Shown: piece after piece, positions 50,096 to 58,814 of the stretch | Position numbering within the stretch: position 1 is the stretch's first letter | How the letters are laid out: every line of letters starts with the position of its first letter | Assembly: GCF_019236175.1 (NCBI RefSeq) | Contig: NZ_JAFAJM010000006.1 | Location: 182,158 to 246,157 of the forward strand | Direction of reading: 5' to 3' | DNA from: Chryseobacterium sp. | GTDB taxonomy: Bacteria > Bacteroidota > Bacteroidia > Flavobacteriales > Weeksellaceae | Length of the DNA stretch: 64,000 bases | Made by a program: the position numbers and the translations under genes | The notes under the pieces: model-generated | Database searches by the model: none | Told to the model about the DNA's origin: nothing | The model's input: the letters and a program-made list of their open reading frames with translations, nothing else

Positions 50096-51508
50096 ATGCT
50101 TCTTATTATCCTAAAAATCATTCTGTGCTCTTCTCTTTTCATGACAGTATATTATCTGTTTTTAGGAAAGGAGAAAATTTACATATTTAATCGATTTTAT
50201 TTGTTGGGCTCATTGGTCTTGTCTTATCTGATTCCTTTTATGACATTCAGATTGCCTTCCCGGGAAATCGTGGAAAACCCCCGATTGATTCTTGAAGAAA
50301 CCACACAACAAATAGGTTCAATACAGGCTGAACAGGCAGAGTTTAACCGGGTTTACGTATTGGGAACAATATATGTCAGCGTGAGTCTTTTTCTCTTGAT
50401 AAGAAGTATACTGGCCTTTATCACTATCAGACGAATACGAGGAAAAAAACTCATTTACCAGAATTATCAGGTTATTATTACAAAGAAAAACTTCTCTCCG
50501 CTCAGCTTCTGGAACACCATCTATATGGGGCAAAACTATGTAAAAAATAATGCTATTGATCCCAGAATTTTCATTCATGAAAAAAGTCACCTTGATCAGA
50601 AACACAGTATTGATGTGATGCTTATTGAATTTTTTACCATTTTCACATGGTTTAACCCGGTCCTATTTTTATTTAAAAAAGCAGTACTTAATAATCATGA
50701 GTTTTTAGCGGATGAGGCTGTTTTGACCCATAGATTTAATCTTAAAGAGTACCAGAGTCTGATACTCGACGAAATAATCAGCAGACAAAATCTGCATCTG
50801 ACCCATTCATTTAATTTTACAAACACCAAAAAACGATTGATCATGATGAACACAAAGAAATCCAGATTCAGCCTGTTGCGAAAAACCGCAGGCATTACGG
50901 TAATCCTTACTTCTATTGCTCTGTTTTCTGAAAAAACTTATGCGGGAGAAGTAATAACTGTAAAAACTAAACTTTTTTCAGATGACAAAAATTCTGACAT
51001 ACCGAAAATTTCCGGTACCAGACCAATAGAAAATCCAGTACTTTCAAATGATGAACAGCAAGAAGTATTCAGAAAAAATCCGGCAGCACTGTCTGAATTA
51101 AAAAAAGAAAAAACCGGAACTATTTCAGATACAATTGCTCCAAAAACAAAAAGTAAAGAGGGTGAAAACACAGAGACTTCCGCAAATTCGATTTCAACAC
51201 AAAATCTTACACAGGCAGAATATCCTGACGGAATAAAAGCATTGAGGCAAAAAATAGGACAAAATATGGACCTTTCTGAGATGACCAGCCTTAAAGGGAC
51301 GATAACTTCAATGGCTTATATTCAGATCGACGAAAACGGTAAAGCAACCCATATAACAGCATCCGGTGACAATGAAGTATTCAATAAAGAATTCATTAAA
51401 ACAATGACTTCCATAAGTAATGAAACAAACTGGAAGCCAGCCACACAAAACGGTAAAGCAATAGCCTCAGTGTTAAAGATTCCCGCAAAGATGTCCTTTG
51501 TTCCATAA
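50096..51508 (+). CDS. BlaR1/MecR1-like M56 peptidase with TonB C-terminal-like tail
   Basis: A 470-residue membrane protein. Three to four N-terminal helices (IILCSSLFMTVYYLFLG, LGSLVLSYLIPFMTF, YVSVSLFLLIRSILAF) surround an M56 zinc site FIHEKSHLDQKHSID (HExxH), with an ADEAVL Glu downstream. A further helix follows near residue 265. A linker of about 100 residues then leads to a C-terminal TonB-C-like domain (TSMAYIQIDENGKATHITA, NWKPATQNGKAIASVLKIP) in place of the penicillin-binding sensor of BlaR1. It is paired with blaI. The output signal is inferred from the family. Confidence 0.9.
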   Translation: MLLIILKIILCSSLFMTVYYLFLGKEKIYIFNRFYLLGSLVLSYLIPFMTFRLPSREIVENPRLILEETTQQIGSIQAEQAEFNRVYVLGTIYVSVSLFLLIRSILAFITIRRIRGKKLIYQNYQVIITKKNFSPLSFWNTIYMGQNYVKNNAIDPRIFIHEKSHLDQKHSIDVMLIEFFTIFTWFNPVLFLFKKAVLNNHEFLADEAVLTHRFNLKEYQSLILDEIISRQNLHLTHSFNFTNTKKRLIMMNTKKSRFSLLRKTAGITVILTSIALFSEKTYAGEVITVKTKLFSDDKNSDIPKISGTRPIENPVLSNDEQQEVFRKNPAALSELKKEKTGTISDTIAPKTKSKEGENTETSANSISTQNLTQAEYPDGIKALRQKIGQNMDLSEMTSLKGTITSMAYIQIDENGKATHITASGDNEVFNKEFIKTMTSISNETNWKPATQNGKAIASVLKIPAKMSFVP

Positions 51509-51511
51509 TTT

Positions 51512-51536
51512 AAAAGCGCTTTTCAGCGCTTTTTTC
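51512..51536 (+). terminator. Terminator after the M56 peptidase gene
   Basis: AAAAGCGCT and AGCGCTTTT around a 4-nt loop, with T6. Confidence 0.85.
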
Positions 51537-51676
51537 ATGCTTTATTCCTTAAAAAACCTTCTACCTTTATATTCTAAGCACTGTTTTAAAAAAAACCTAC
51601 TATTGAGCAAACCGGTTAAAATTTTATAATCAAAAGATTCAACATCAAAACTTTATATGCCTAAATATTTCTTTCG

Positions 51677-51684
51677 TATTTTTG
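51677..51684 (+). promoter_or_regulatory. -7 box of uvrB
   Basis: TATTTTTG, a perfect TAnnTTTG, 19 nt before the uvrB ATG. No SOS box is evident nearby. Confidence 0.65.
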
Positions 51685-51703
51685 TTGTATACATTCTTTT
51701 TCT

Positions 51704-53695
51704 ATGGATTTTAAGCTTCAATCAGAATATAAACCAACCGGCGATCAGCCTCAGGCAATTGAAAAACTTACAGAAGGGATTGAGATTGGTGAAAAATACC
51801 AGACTCTTCTTGGGGTAACAGGTTCCGGTAAAACCTTTACTGTGGCTAATGTTGTACAGAATGTGCAACGACCGACTTTAGTACTGGCCCACAACAAAAC
51901 TCTGGCCGCTCAGCTGTTTATGGAGTTTAAAGAATTCTTTCCAGAAAATGCGGTGGAATATTTTGTCAGTTACTATGATTATTATCAACCGGAAGCTTAT
52001 ATCGCTACCACCGGAACGTATATTGAAAAAGACCTGAGTATCAATGAAGAAGTTGAAAAACTACGTCTTTCCGCAACAGCCAGTCTTCTTTCCGGAAGAA
52101 GGGACGTGTTGATTGTAGCTTCAGTATCCTGTATTTACGGTATTGGAAACCCTACCGAATTTCATAAATCTCTGATTTCAATAGCGATTGGAGAAAAAGT
52201 AACAAGAACAGCTCTTCTTCATTCATTAGTGAGTGCCTTATATGCCAGAACATTAAATGAATTCCAGAGAGGAACTTTCCGTGTAAAAGGAGATGTCATT
52301 GATGTTTTCCCGGCCTATGCAGATAACGCCATCAGAATTCAGTTTTTTGGAGATGAAATTGAGAAAATTCAAAGTTTTGATCCGGTAACCGGAAATGTAG
52401 AATCCAGCTTTGACCAGATTCAGATTTATCCTGCTAATCTTTTTGTGACCTCAAAGGAAACATTAAACGGGGCGATCAGAGAAATTCAGGATGATATGGT
52501 AAAGCAGGTTGATTTCTTTAATTCAATCGAAAAACCTCTGGAAGCCAAGAGACTTCAGGAAAGGACCGAGCTGGACCTTGAAATGATCAAGGAACTGGGG
52601 TATTGTTCAGGAATTGAAAATTATTCCAGGTATCTCGACGGCAGGCTTCCCGGAACAAGACCCTTCTGCCTGATTGATTATTTTCCTAAAGATTTTTTGA
52701 TGGTAATTGACGAAAGCCATGTAACAGTTCCACAGGTTCATGCTATGTATGGTGGTGACCGGAGCAGAAAAGAGGCTCTGGTAGAATACGGTTTCAGACT
52801 ACCTGCTGCAATGGACAACCGGCCATTGAAGTTTGAAGAATTTGAAAGCATGCAGAATCAGGTCGTTTATGTTTCCGCAACACCTGCAGATTATGAGTTG
52901 GAAAAAACAGGCGGAGCCTATATAGAACAAATCATTCGGCCAACGGGACTTTTGGACCCTATTATCGAAGTAAGGCCTACTTTAAATCAGATTGATGATT
53001 TAATGGAGGAAATCCAGAAAAGATCTGATGCTGATGAAAGAGTATTGGTAACCACTCTAACGAAAAAAATGGCAGAGGAGCTTACCAAATATTTCACAAA
53101 ATTCGGAATCAGAACAAGATATATTCACTCTGATGTGGAAACCCTGGAAAGGATCCAGATTATGCAGGATCTGCGTTTAGGGCTTTTTGATGTCTTAATT
53201 GGTGTTAATCTATTAAGAGAGGGATTGGATTTACCGGAGGTTTCTTTAGTAGCGATTCTTGATGCGGATAAAGAAGGGATGTTGAGAAGCAGAAGATCAA
53301 TGATTCAGACCGTAGGACGTGCTGCAAGAAATATCAACGGAAAGGCGATTATGTATGCTGACAAGATCACCAAATCCATGCAGGCCACCCTGGATGAAAC
53401 CGAATACCGACGAGCCAAGCAGATGCAGTATAATGAAGATCATGGGCTTCAACCCAAAGCTCTTAATAAAAAAATATCGGAAAACCTTGTCGGAAGAAGC
53501 AAAGATTTTCCGGATGAAAAATATACTCAAAAAGAAATTCTGCAAAAGGTGGCAGAAACAAAAGCAAGCTATACAGACGGAGATATAGAAAAAATGATCG
53601 AGCAGAAGCAAAAAGAAATGGAAGCTGCAGCCAAAAACCTCGACTTTATCAGGGCCGCAAAATTAAGAGATGAAATTGCAGCATTGAAAAGCTAG
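51704..53695 (+). CDS. uvrB: Excinuclease ABC subunit UvrB
   Basis: The damage-verifying helicase of nucleotide excision repair. Walker A GVTGSGKT is near residue 39, the beta-hairpin tip is YYDYYQPEAYI, DEAD-like motif VIDESHV follows, and helicase motif VI is QTVGRAARN. The C-terminal UVR motif (MEAAAKNLDFIRAAKLRDEI) binds UvrC/UvrA. 663 residues is normal. It is monocistronic and convergent with the MFS gene behind a long hairpin. Confidence 0.98.
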   Translation: MDFKLQSEYKPTGDQPQAIEKLTEGIEIGEKYQTLLGVTGSGKTFTVANVVQNVQRPTLVLAHNKTLAAQLFMEFKEFFPENAVEYFVSYYDYYQPEAYIATTGTYIEKDLSINEEVEKLRLSATASLLSGRRDVLIVASVSCIYGIGNPTEFHKSLISIAIGEKVTRTALLHSLVSALYARTLNEFQRGTFRVKGDVIDVFPAYADNAIRIQFFGDEIEKIQSFDPVTGNVESSFDQIQIYPANLFVTSKETLNGAIREIQDDMVKQVDFFNSIEKPLEAKRLQERTELDLEMIKELGYCSGIENYSRYLDGRLPGTRPFCLIDYFPKDFLMVIDESHVTVPQVHAMYGGDRSRKEALVEYGFRLPAAMDNRPLKFEEFESMQNQVVYVSATPADYELEKTGGAYIEQIIRPTGLLDPIIEVRPTLNQIDDLMEEIQKRSDADERVLVTTLTKKMAEELTKYFTKFGIRTRYIHSDVETLERIQIMQDLRLGLFDVLIGVNLLREGLDLPEVSLVAILDADKEGMLRSRRSMIQTVGRAARNINGKAIMYADKITKSMQATLDETEYRRAKQMQYNEDHGLQPKALNKKISENLVGRSKDFPDEKYTQKEILQKVAETKASYTDGDIEKMIEQKQKEMEAAAKNLDFIRAAKLRDEIAALKS

Positions 53696-53714
53696 CGATC
53701 TTCATTAGATCCGT

Positions 53715-53743
53715 CTCAGGCGGTATTTTCGATACCGCCTGAG
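53715..53743. terminator. Bidirectional hairpin between uvrB and the MFS gene
   Basis: CTCAGGCGGTAT and ATACCGCCTGAG form a perfect 12-bp stem with a 5-nt loop. The T-tract is short and interrupted, but the convergent position fits a terminator. Confidence 0.7.
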
Positions 53744-53750
53744 CTCGATT

Positions 53751-55346
53751 TTACGAAAGTTTAGTCAATGGATATGTATTTTTCCAGACTTCATAGTGGA
53801 TATTAAATACTTTAAGGCATAAGCAGATGAACATGAGTACAATACTCATTATACAGAGCATCATAAATATTTCATCCACCCCTCTTAATAAAGCATCCGA
53901 CAGCACTTTTTTCTGAAGGCTTCCTAGAGCCATATTCTGAGCAGAAACCATATCCATACCTTTGTTTATAAATCCTGCTGTGAGGGTATTGAGATAATCC
54001 GTTACTTTAGGATCTGTCGGTACAATATGCTGAGCAAAATCTGTACTGAATTTTATTTTATAGTAGGCCAGTTGATGTCCAAAAAAAGCAGAAGTTATAG
54101 GCATGGCCAGCATATATCTGGAAAATACACTAAAAAATACCCGGGTACTGTTATCTTTCAATTCCACATTAGAAGAAACATAATATGACAGGCTGGTCAT
54201 CGTTACTCCATAGGCAGCTCCCCTTATAAACTGAGGGACAATCAGTGCTTCCTCAGGAATATCAAAAGCCACCAGTTTTTTAATCAGAAAATAGAACAGA
54301 GCATAGAGAAGGAATCCGAGCACCAATGCACCTCTTGCCTTATGCTTTTTATGAAGCCATATTCCTGTTAAAGGCACTGAAACAATAAAGGCTGGAATCA
54401 TATACAGATTAGAGATATTTGCATATTTGGTATCCCCTTTAAAATTGAGAAGCAGAAAAGAAGAGATCACTGACGATGAATTATATACGACATATAATAA
54501 AAACATAAAAACTACTCCCCAGCCGATTTGTTTATATCTTACGAAGGCTGAAAGATCTATCATCGGATTTTTATGATACCTATTACTTGTAATAAAAACA
54601 AGAGTACTGAAAAAGAAGATGAAAGAGCTCAGAATAATGGAGTGATCATACCACCAGTCCAGTCTTTCTCCCATTACACAAATATAAGACAGAGAAATTC
54701 CCATTACGACTAAAGCAATATAACTCAGCCAGTCAATATCTTTTAATGTTACAGTAGATTCATCCTTATTACCGTGTAAAGCAGTCTGAACAATAAAAAG
54801 ACTGATAACAATTCCGGGAAGCCATAAATAATAGATATAATACCACTCGTAGTCTACAATAAGCCATGAAGCAACGAAAGCAATTCCCTGAGCTGTCACA
54901 AAAGAAATCGTATAGTAGATGCCATAAAAAAGTCCCCGGCTTCCGGAAGGGTTAAGCCGTTGCATTAAAAGGCGTATGGCATCAAGAAGACATATTATTT
55001 TTACGGTACCACAAAAAAAGCTCAAAAAAATCACTTCATACACATTGTTGGGAGCAATCATCAGCAAAGCGATTAAAAACTCCAGTGCAAGACAGATCAG
55101 CCAGAGATTTTTTCTCTGATAAATTTTGGTCATATGCCCTGCAATAGCAATCATCGCAACAAAACCTACAGAATTGGTAAAAGACGCAAACTGAAGGAGG
55201 TCTTTTTCCTCTCCCAGCTGAGAGGCTATAGAATTAATATCTACCCCCTGCAATCCGTTGACAACAGATTGAGAAATCAGAAGAATGAGGAGAAACGGGG
55301 TTTTCATCCACTCCGGAACTGACTGATAAAATGAATCCTGCTTCAT
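53751..55346 (-). CDS. Major facilitator superfamily exporter (14-helix type)
   Basis: A 531-residue inner-membrane protein with about 14 hydrophobic segments, which fits the DHA2 drug:H+ antiporter group. Typical features are the MTKIYQRKNLWL loop, the LYVVYNSSSVISSFLLL helix and a long periplasmic segment near residues 430-480. It lies 31 bp downstream of a marR gene on the same strand. A second copy of the MarR operator lies 4 bp before the MFS start codon. It probably exports small hydrophobic compounds; the substrate is unknown. Confidence 0.85.
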   Translation of the reverse strand: MKQDSFYQSVPEWMKTPFLLILLISQSVVNGLQGVDINSIASQLGEEKDLLQFASFTNSVGFVAMIAIAGHMTKIYQRKNLWLICLALEFLIALLMIAPNNVYEVIFLSFFCGTVKIICLLDAIRLLMQRLNPSGSRGLFYGIYYTISFVTAQGIAFVASWLIVDYEWYYIYYLWLPGIVISLFIVQTALHGNKDESTVTLKDIDWLSYIALVVMGISLSYICVMGERLDWWYDHSIILSSFIFFFSTLVFITSNRYHKNPMIDLSAFVRYKQIGWGVVFMFLLYVVYNSSSVISSFLLLNFKGDTKYANISNLYMIPAFIVSVPLTGIWLHKKHKARGALVLGFLLYALFYFLIKKLVAFDIPEEALIVPQFIRGAAYGVTMTSLSYYVSSNVELKDNSTRVFFSVFSRYMLAMPITSAFFGHQLAYYKIKFSTDFAQHIVPTDPKVTDYLNTLTAGFINKGMDMVSAQNMALGSLQKKVLSDALLRGVDEIFMMLCIMSIVLMFICLCLKVFNIHYEVWKNTYPLTKLS

Positions 55347-55349
55347 ATT

Positions 55350-55365
55350 GGTTTGATATCTAACT
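55350..55365. promoter_or_regulatory. Second MarR-type operator, at the MFS start
   Basis: GGTTTGATATCTAACT on the plus strand. It matches the AGTTnGAnnTCnAACT motif found before marR except at the first base. It lies in the 31-bp marR-MFS gap. Confidence 0.65.
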
Positions 55366-55377
55366 TTTAATTGAAAA

Positions 55378-55824
55378 TTATTTTATTTTTTTAAATAAAG
55401 CATCCAAAACATGAATGGTAGTGGTAAGGTCTTTTTCAGAAACGGTAGTTTCAATTTCAGAAAGAAGCTCCGAAATGATGGGCGTTACTTTTTCTTTAAT
55501 CGTTTTTCCTCCATCGGTAAGAAAAATATTTTTATTTCTTTTATCACTTTGATTCTGAACCCTTACTACCAGATTTCTTTTCTCAAGATTATCAATCAGA
55601 CTGGTAAGGCTTGCTTTGTCACGGTAAAGAACATCTGAAATCTCCTGTTGATTTCTTCCGTCTTTTTCCCACAGACATCTTAATACCAGATACATTTCTA
55701 AAGTGATATTGATATTCTCCCTCGTAAAGTCTGCCAAAATTCTGTTTCGGATTGCAGACTGCAGATTTGAAACTTTTCTGGGTAAAGCTTCCTGAAGTTC
55801 AGAAATATCTAAGGGTATATTCAT
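55378..55824 (-). CDS. MarR-family transcriptional regulator
   Basis: A 148-residue winged-helix regulator. The core is LEMYLVLRCLWEKDGRNQQE, ISDVLYRDKASLTSLIDNLEKRNL (recognition helix; split) and the wing RVQNQSDKRNKNIFLTDGG. It is likely to repress itself and the downstream MFS gene in one operon. The -7 box TAACTTTG (55829-55836) lies only 4 nt before the ATG, so the transcript is probably leaderless. Confidence 0.92.
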   Translation of the reverse strand: MNIPLDISELQEALPRKVSNLQSAIRNRILADFTRENINITLEMYLVLRCLWEKDGRNQQEISDVLYRDKASLTSLIDNLEKRNLVVRVQNQSDKRNKNIFLTDGGKTIKEKVTPIISELLSEIETTVSEKDLTTTIHVLDALFKKIK

Positions 55825-55828
55825 ACTG

Positions 55829-55858
55829 CAAAGTTACAAATTAGTTTGACATCTAACT
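55829..55858 (-). promoter_or_regulatory. marR promoter with MarR-type operator
   Basis: On the minus strand, operator-like AGTTAGATGTCAAACT (55843-55858, imperfect palindrome AGTTnGAnnTCnAACT) sits 6 bp upstream of TAACTTTG (55829-55836). A bound repressor would block the promoter. Confidence 0.75.
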
Positions 55859-55896
55859 ATTAATTTAAGTAAATTTTAGGGATAAAAAGTAAAAAT

Positions 55897-56130
55897 TTAA
55901 GAATTTCGCAGAGAGGCTCTGATAGGAATTAGAAGTTCCGTGAGTCCGTTGATTTTGATTTCATAAACGGTTGAAAGCTGCATACCAAGTTTTCCTTTAG
56001 GCATCCCATTTCTGTTGAACCATTCAAGATAACTTACCGGCAAATCGGCAAGCACTGTTCCTTCGTATTTGCCAAAAGGCATTTTAACAATACAGATTTC
56101 TTTTAATATTTCCGGATTAAGTCCTTCCAC
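55897..56130 (-). CDS. DUF3820 family protein
   Basis: A 77-residue cytosolic protein of the DUF3820 family, recognised by the motif MPFGKYEGTVLADLPVSYLEWF. The start is GTG at 56130; no ATG precedes the conserved segment except the internal Met at residue 17. It lies 12 bp downstream of nothing on its own strand but 13 bp from the convergent-free AI-2E gene end, so it may follow that gene's transcript. The function is unknown. Confidence 0.8.
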   Translation of the reverse strand: MEGLNPEILKEICIVKMPFGKYEGTVLADLPVSYLEWFNRNGMPKGKLGMQLSTVYEIKINGLTELLIPIRASLRNS

Positions 56131-56142
56131 TTCTATAAATAA

Positions 56143-57219
56143 TTAAATTAATTTTTCTTCTACATCATTCTGATTTGGCAACTCCAGATCAGGAGGAGCA
56201 TTTTCGTCAGAAAATTCATTTCTGTATACCTGAATTAAAAGCAAGGTAAGCGAAATCAGAATAGGACCGAAAATAAGCCCCATGAATCCAAATAAATTCA
56301 TTCCCATAATAATTCCGAAAACGGTATTAAGCGGGTGAATATTTTCAAGTTTCTTCAAAAGGGTAAAACGAAGCAGATTATCGGTGAGCCCCACAATCAC
56401 AACGCAGTATGCTGCCAGTCCAAGCCCCTGTACCGTATTTCCTTCTGCAATCATAAAAATACATACCGGAACATATACAATAGCCGTTCCTACAACCGGA
56501 ATCACTGAAGATACTGCTGTAAGAGCAAAAAGAAGGGCCGCTCCCGGTGCTCCGAAGATAAGATATCCGATAAGAGCCACTATTCCCTGCCCTACGGCAA
56601 CAACCGGAATTCCTATAGCATTAGCCATAATAAGTTTCCTCATTTTATCTCCTATCAAAGAGATGTTTGCTCTCTTCAAAGGTGCCGAAGTCGTAAGAAT
56701 TCTTTCGAACAGCCGAGGCTTTTCCAGCATAAAATAAAGAATAAAGTACATAGACATCACCACAGTAAGGGTATTAAATGTACCACTCAGTGCGGAAGTT
56801 GAAATTTTTCCCACTGAACTTTTAAGCTTAGTCATGTTTTCCTGGCTGAGAATGTCAAACCCTACTTTGGAATAGATATAAGAATGGATCTTATCCAGGA
56901 AAACATTAAACTTAGCCATATAAGCCTGTGCATTTCCCAATTTATCAATAATCAGGTCTGCAATAAAGTAAATCGGTAAAATCAGAATGATAAGACTCGC
57001 AAACATCAGTACAAATGCGGCAAGGGAGGGTTTCCACTTTTTTTCTTCCTGCAGGTAAAAATTGTATTTCCTGCAAACCACATAAATGGTAATAGCTCCT
57101 AAAACTGAAGGTACAAAGAGCGCCAGATTAAAACAGATCAATCCTGCCAATACTAAAATAATGACCAGTAATGAAATCTGTTTTATTGCCGTACTGCTTA
57201 TTTGCTTTTCTTTATTCAT
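56143..57219 (-). CDS. AI-2E family transporter (TqsA/PerM type)
   Basis: A 358-residue inner-membrane protein with about eight helices. The conserved core is GIPVVAVGQGIVALIGYLIF, SVIPVVGTAIVYVP and GIIMGMNLFGFMGLIFGPIL. Family members export small molecules or ions; a role in autoinducer-2 export is established only for some. ATG 57219 follows an in-frame TTG at 57222. It lies 21 bp downstream of the 243-residue membrane protein gene and 12 bp upstream of the DUF3820 gene, so the three may be one transcript. Confidence 0.9.
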   Translation of the reverse strand: MNKEKQISSTAIKQISLLVIILVLAGLICFNLALFVPSVLGAITIYVVCRKYNFYLQEEKKWKPSLAAFVLMFASLIILILPIYFIADLIIDKLGNAQAYMAKFNVFLDKIHSYIYSKVGFDILSQENMTKLKSSVGKISTSALSGTFNTLTVVMSMYFILYFMLEKPRLFERILTTSAPLKRANISLIGDKMRKLIMANAIGIPVVAVGQGIVALIGYLIFGAPGAALLFALTAVSSVIPVVGTAIVYVPVCIFMIAEGNTVQGLGLAAYCVVIVGLTDNLLRFTLLKKLENIHPLNTVFGIIMGMNLFGFMGLIFGPILISLTLLLIQVYRNEFSDENAPPDLELPNQNDVEEKLI

Positions 57220-57240
57220 CAATTGTTATTTAGTATTTTT

Positions 57241-57972
57241 TTAAGGCTGTTTAAACATAATTTGTCGTGGCTTTCCTAAAAATGCGCAATATGTAGAATA
57301 CATCACGACCATCATAAACGGAGCTGTCAGAATAATTCCGATGCCACAAAGAATGATTCCGGCCATAGAAATTAATCCGCCTAAAAAGGTTGTTAATAGG
57401 AATGTTCCATAGTTCTCCTTAGCAATATTAAAAGATTTTCCTAAAGCTTCCGTAGCAGATGCATTTTCAAATAACAGAATAGGATATCCTAATAATAATA
57501 AAGGATAGACAAAAAAGAAAGGCAGCACACACAATGCCATTGCTACTGCGGAAATAATACCTGAAAGAAAACTGTAAATCAGAATATTAACAAAATTCTG
57601 ACGATACCCTATAAACAGATCCGAAAATTCAATCTGGTTTTTAGTATTGTATTTGTTGACAATATAAATCAACCCTACATAAAGAGGAGCCAGCAAAATT
57701 CCAAAAACTCCTGAAAATGTCATATACAAAGGAAACCCCGGAGCATTCCAATAACTGAAATTGCCACCTGAAGATTTCATTTCTTCTACCATTGAGGCAG
57801 AATTGAAACCTGTGATGGACTGGATAAGAAAGCCTCCGATCAGATAAATGACCATGGCCACCACTCCATAAAGGAAAACTCCTTTATACATTTCAAAGGC
57901 ATGCGAGATAATTGATCCCGTTTCTTTATTCGGAACAGACCCCTGCTGATCGAATTCGTTAAATTCAGACAT
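57241..57972 (-). CDS. Membrane protein of unknown function
   Basis: A 243-residue polytopic membrane protein with about five hydrophobic segments (GVFLYGVVAMVIYLIGGFLI, VFGILLAPLYVGLIYIV, SGIISAVAMALCVLPFFFVY, FLGGLISMAGIILCGIGIIL). It resembles the next gene upstream (58045-58770) in length and layout, and both contain a short GDLLVGY / SDLFIGY segment after a helix pair. They are probably distant paralogs. No named family is assigned with confidence. Confidence 0.7.
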   Translation of the reverse strand: MSEFNEFDQQGSVPNKETGSIISHAFEMYKGVFLYGVVAMVIYLIGGFLIQSITGFNSASMVEEMKSSGGNFSYWNAPGFPLYMTFSGVFGILLAPLYVGLIYIVNKYNTKNQIEFSDLFIGYRQNFVNILIYSFLSGIISAVAMALCVLPFFFVYPLLLLGYPILLFENASATEALGKSFNIAKENYGTFLLTTFLGGLISMAGIILCGIGIILTAPFMMVVMYSTYCAFLGKPRQIMFKQP

Positions 57973-58044
57973 AGTTTAATATTTTAATGATTTTACCAAA
58001 ATTAACTTTTTTTAGCAAAAAAACATATTAAACAGGAATGAATT

Positions 58045-58770
58045 TTAGCGTTTTTCTGAAAAAACTGTTCTATAAAGAGAATATATCATCGCATTCCAGA
58101 AAGGAAAAGTGAAGAGCCCACCAATAAAAAATAAGGTAAATCCAACGTATTTAAAGAATACAGCAACAATTGTACAGACTAAAATTTCCAGAAAATACAT
58201 CTTAAGTGCTTTAAAATTTAAAGAAATGGCTTCAAAAATTCTTTTGTCTGTAAAAAACATCAATGGGGCTACAAACAAGGTAATAAGGACCCAGATTACA
58301 GCCAGAATAATGGTCTGAAAAGTATATGAAAATACAAAGAACCAGAATATATAATACCCGATATATTTAAAGAAATTAATTCCATTATAACCGACAAGAA
58401 GGTCTCCCAGTTCCGGTTTTTCCTTCAGATCAATTTTTCTGTATATCTGGTAGAATCCAAGATTAAGGGGATACAGGAAAATGGTAGTTCCGATCAATGC
58501 CCACGAAAATTTCCGGAATCCGTCATTGGACATCATTTTCATAAGCTGTGCAGAATAGACTTCCATTCCGTCTTTGGCATATTGGGCCGCTTCTGCATAC
58601 TGATTTAAAATATTGTACCGGGCATCGAAGAAAAAAAGAACGGTAAGAAAGATTCCAAAATAAAAAATCGAAAACATCAACTGATAAACCAGCGTTTTAT
58701 TCCAGTAAAAAAATGCCTGCTTCAATATAAAATCTATTCCCGGTTTCTGCGGATATTTATTCTGCATCAT
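58045..58770 (-). CDS. Membrane protein of unknown function (paralog-like)
   Basis: A 241-residue protein with about five membrane segments (YQLMFSIFYFGIFLTVLFF, IGTTIFLYPLNLGFYQIYR, YIFWFFVFSYTFQTIILAVI, VGFTLFFIGGLFTFPFW). The LGDLLVGYNGINFFKYIGYY stretch corresponds to SDLFIGYRQNFVNILIYSF in the downstream gene. ATG 58770 was chosen because an upstream TTG lies within the -7 box TACTTTTG (58783-58790). Confidence 0.7.
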   Translation of the reverse strand: MMQNKYPQKPGIDFILKQAFFYWNKTLVYQLMFSIFYFGIFLTVLFFFDARYNILNQYAEAAQYAKDGMEVYSAQLMKMMSNDGFRKFSWALIGTTIFLYPLNLGFYQIYRKIDLKEKPELGDLLVGYNGINFFKYIGYYIFWFFVFSYTFQTIILAVIWVLITLFVAPLMFFTDKRIFEAISLNFKALKMYFLEILVCTIVAVFFKYVGFTLFFIGGLFTFPFWNAMIYSLYRTVFSEKR

Positions 58771-58782
58771 AAAAATTTTATG

Positions 58783-58810
58783 CAAAAGTAAACATCAATA
58801 AGTATTTTTG
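58783..58810. promoter_or_regulatory. Divergent -7 boxes between the membrane-protein gene and pabB
   Basis: TACTTTTG on the minus strand (58783-58790) and TATTTTTG on the plus strand (58803-58810), 12 bp apart and facing away from each other. The pabB ATG follows its box by only 4 nt. Confidence 0.7.
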
Positions 58811-58814
58811 TCGA

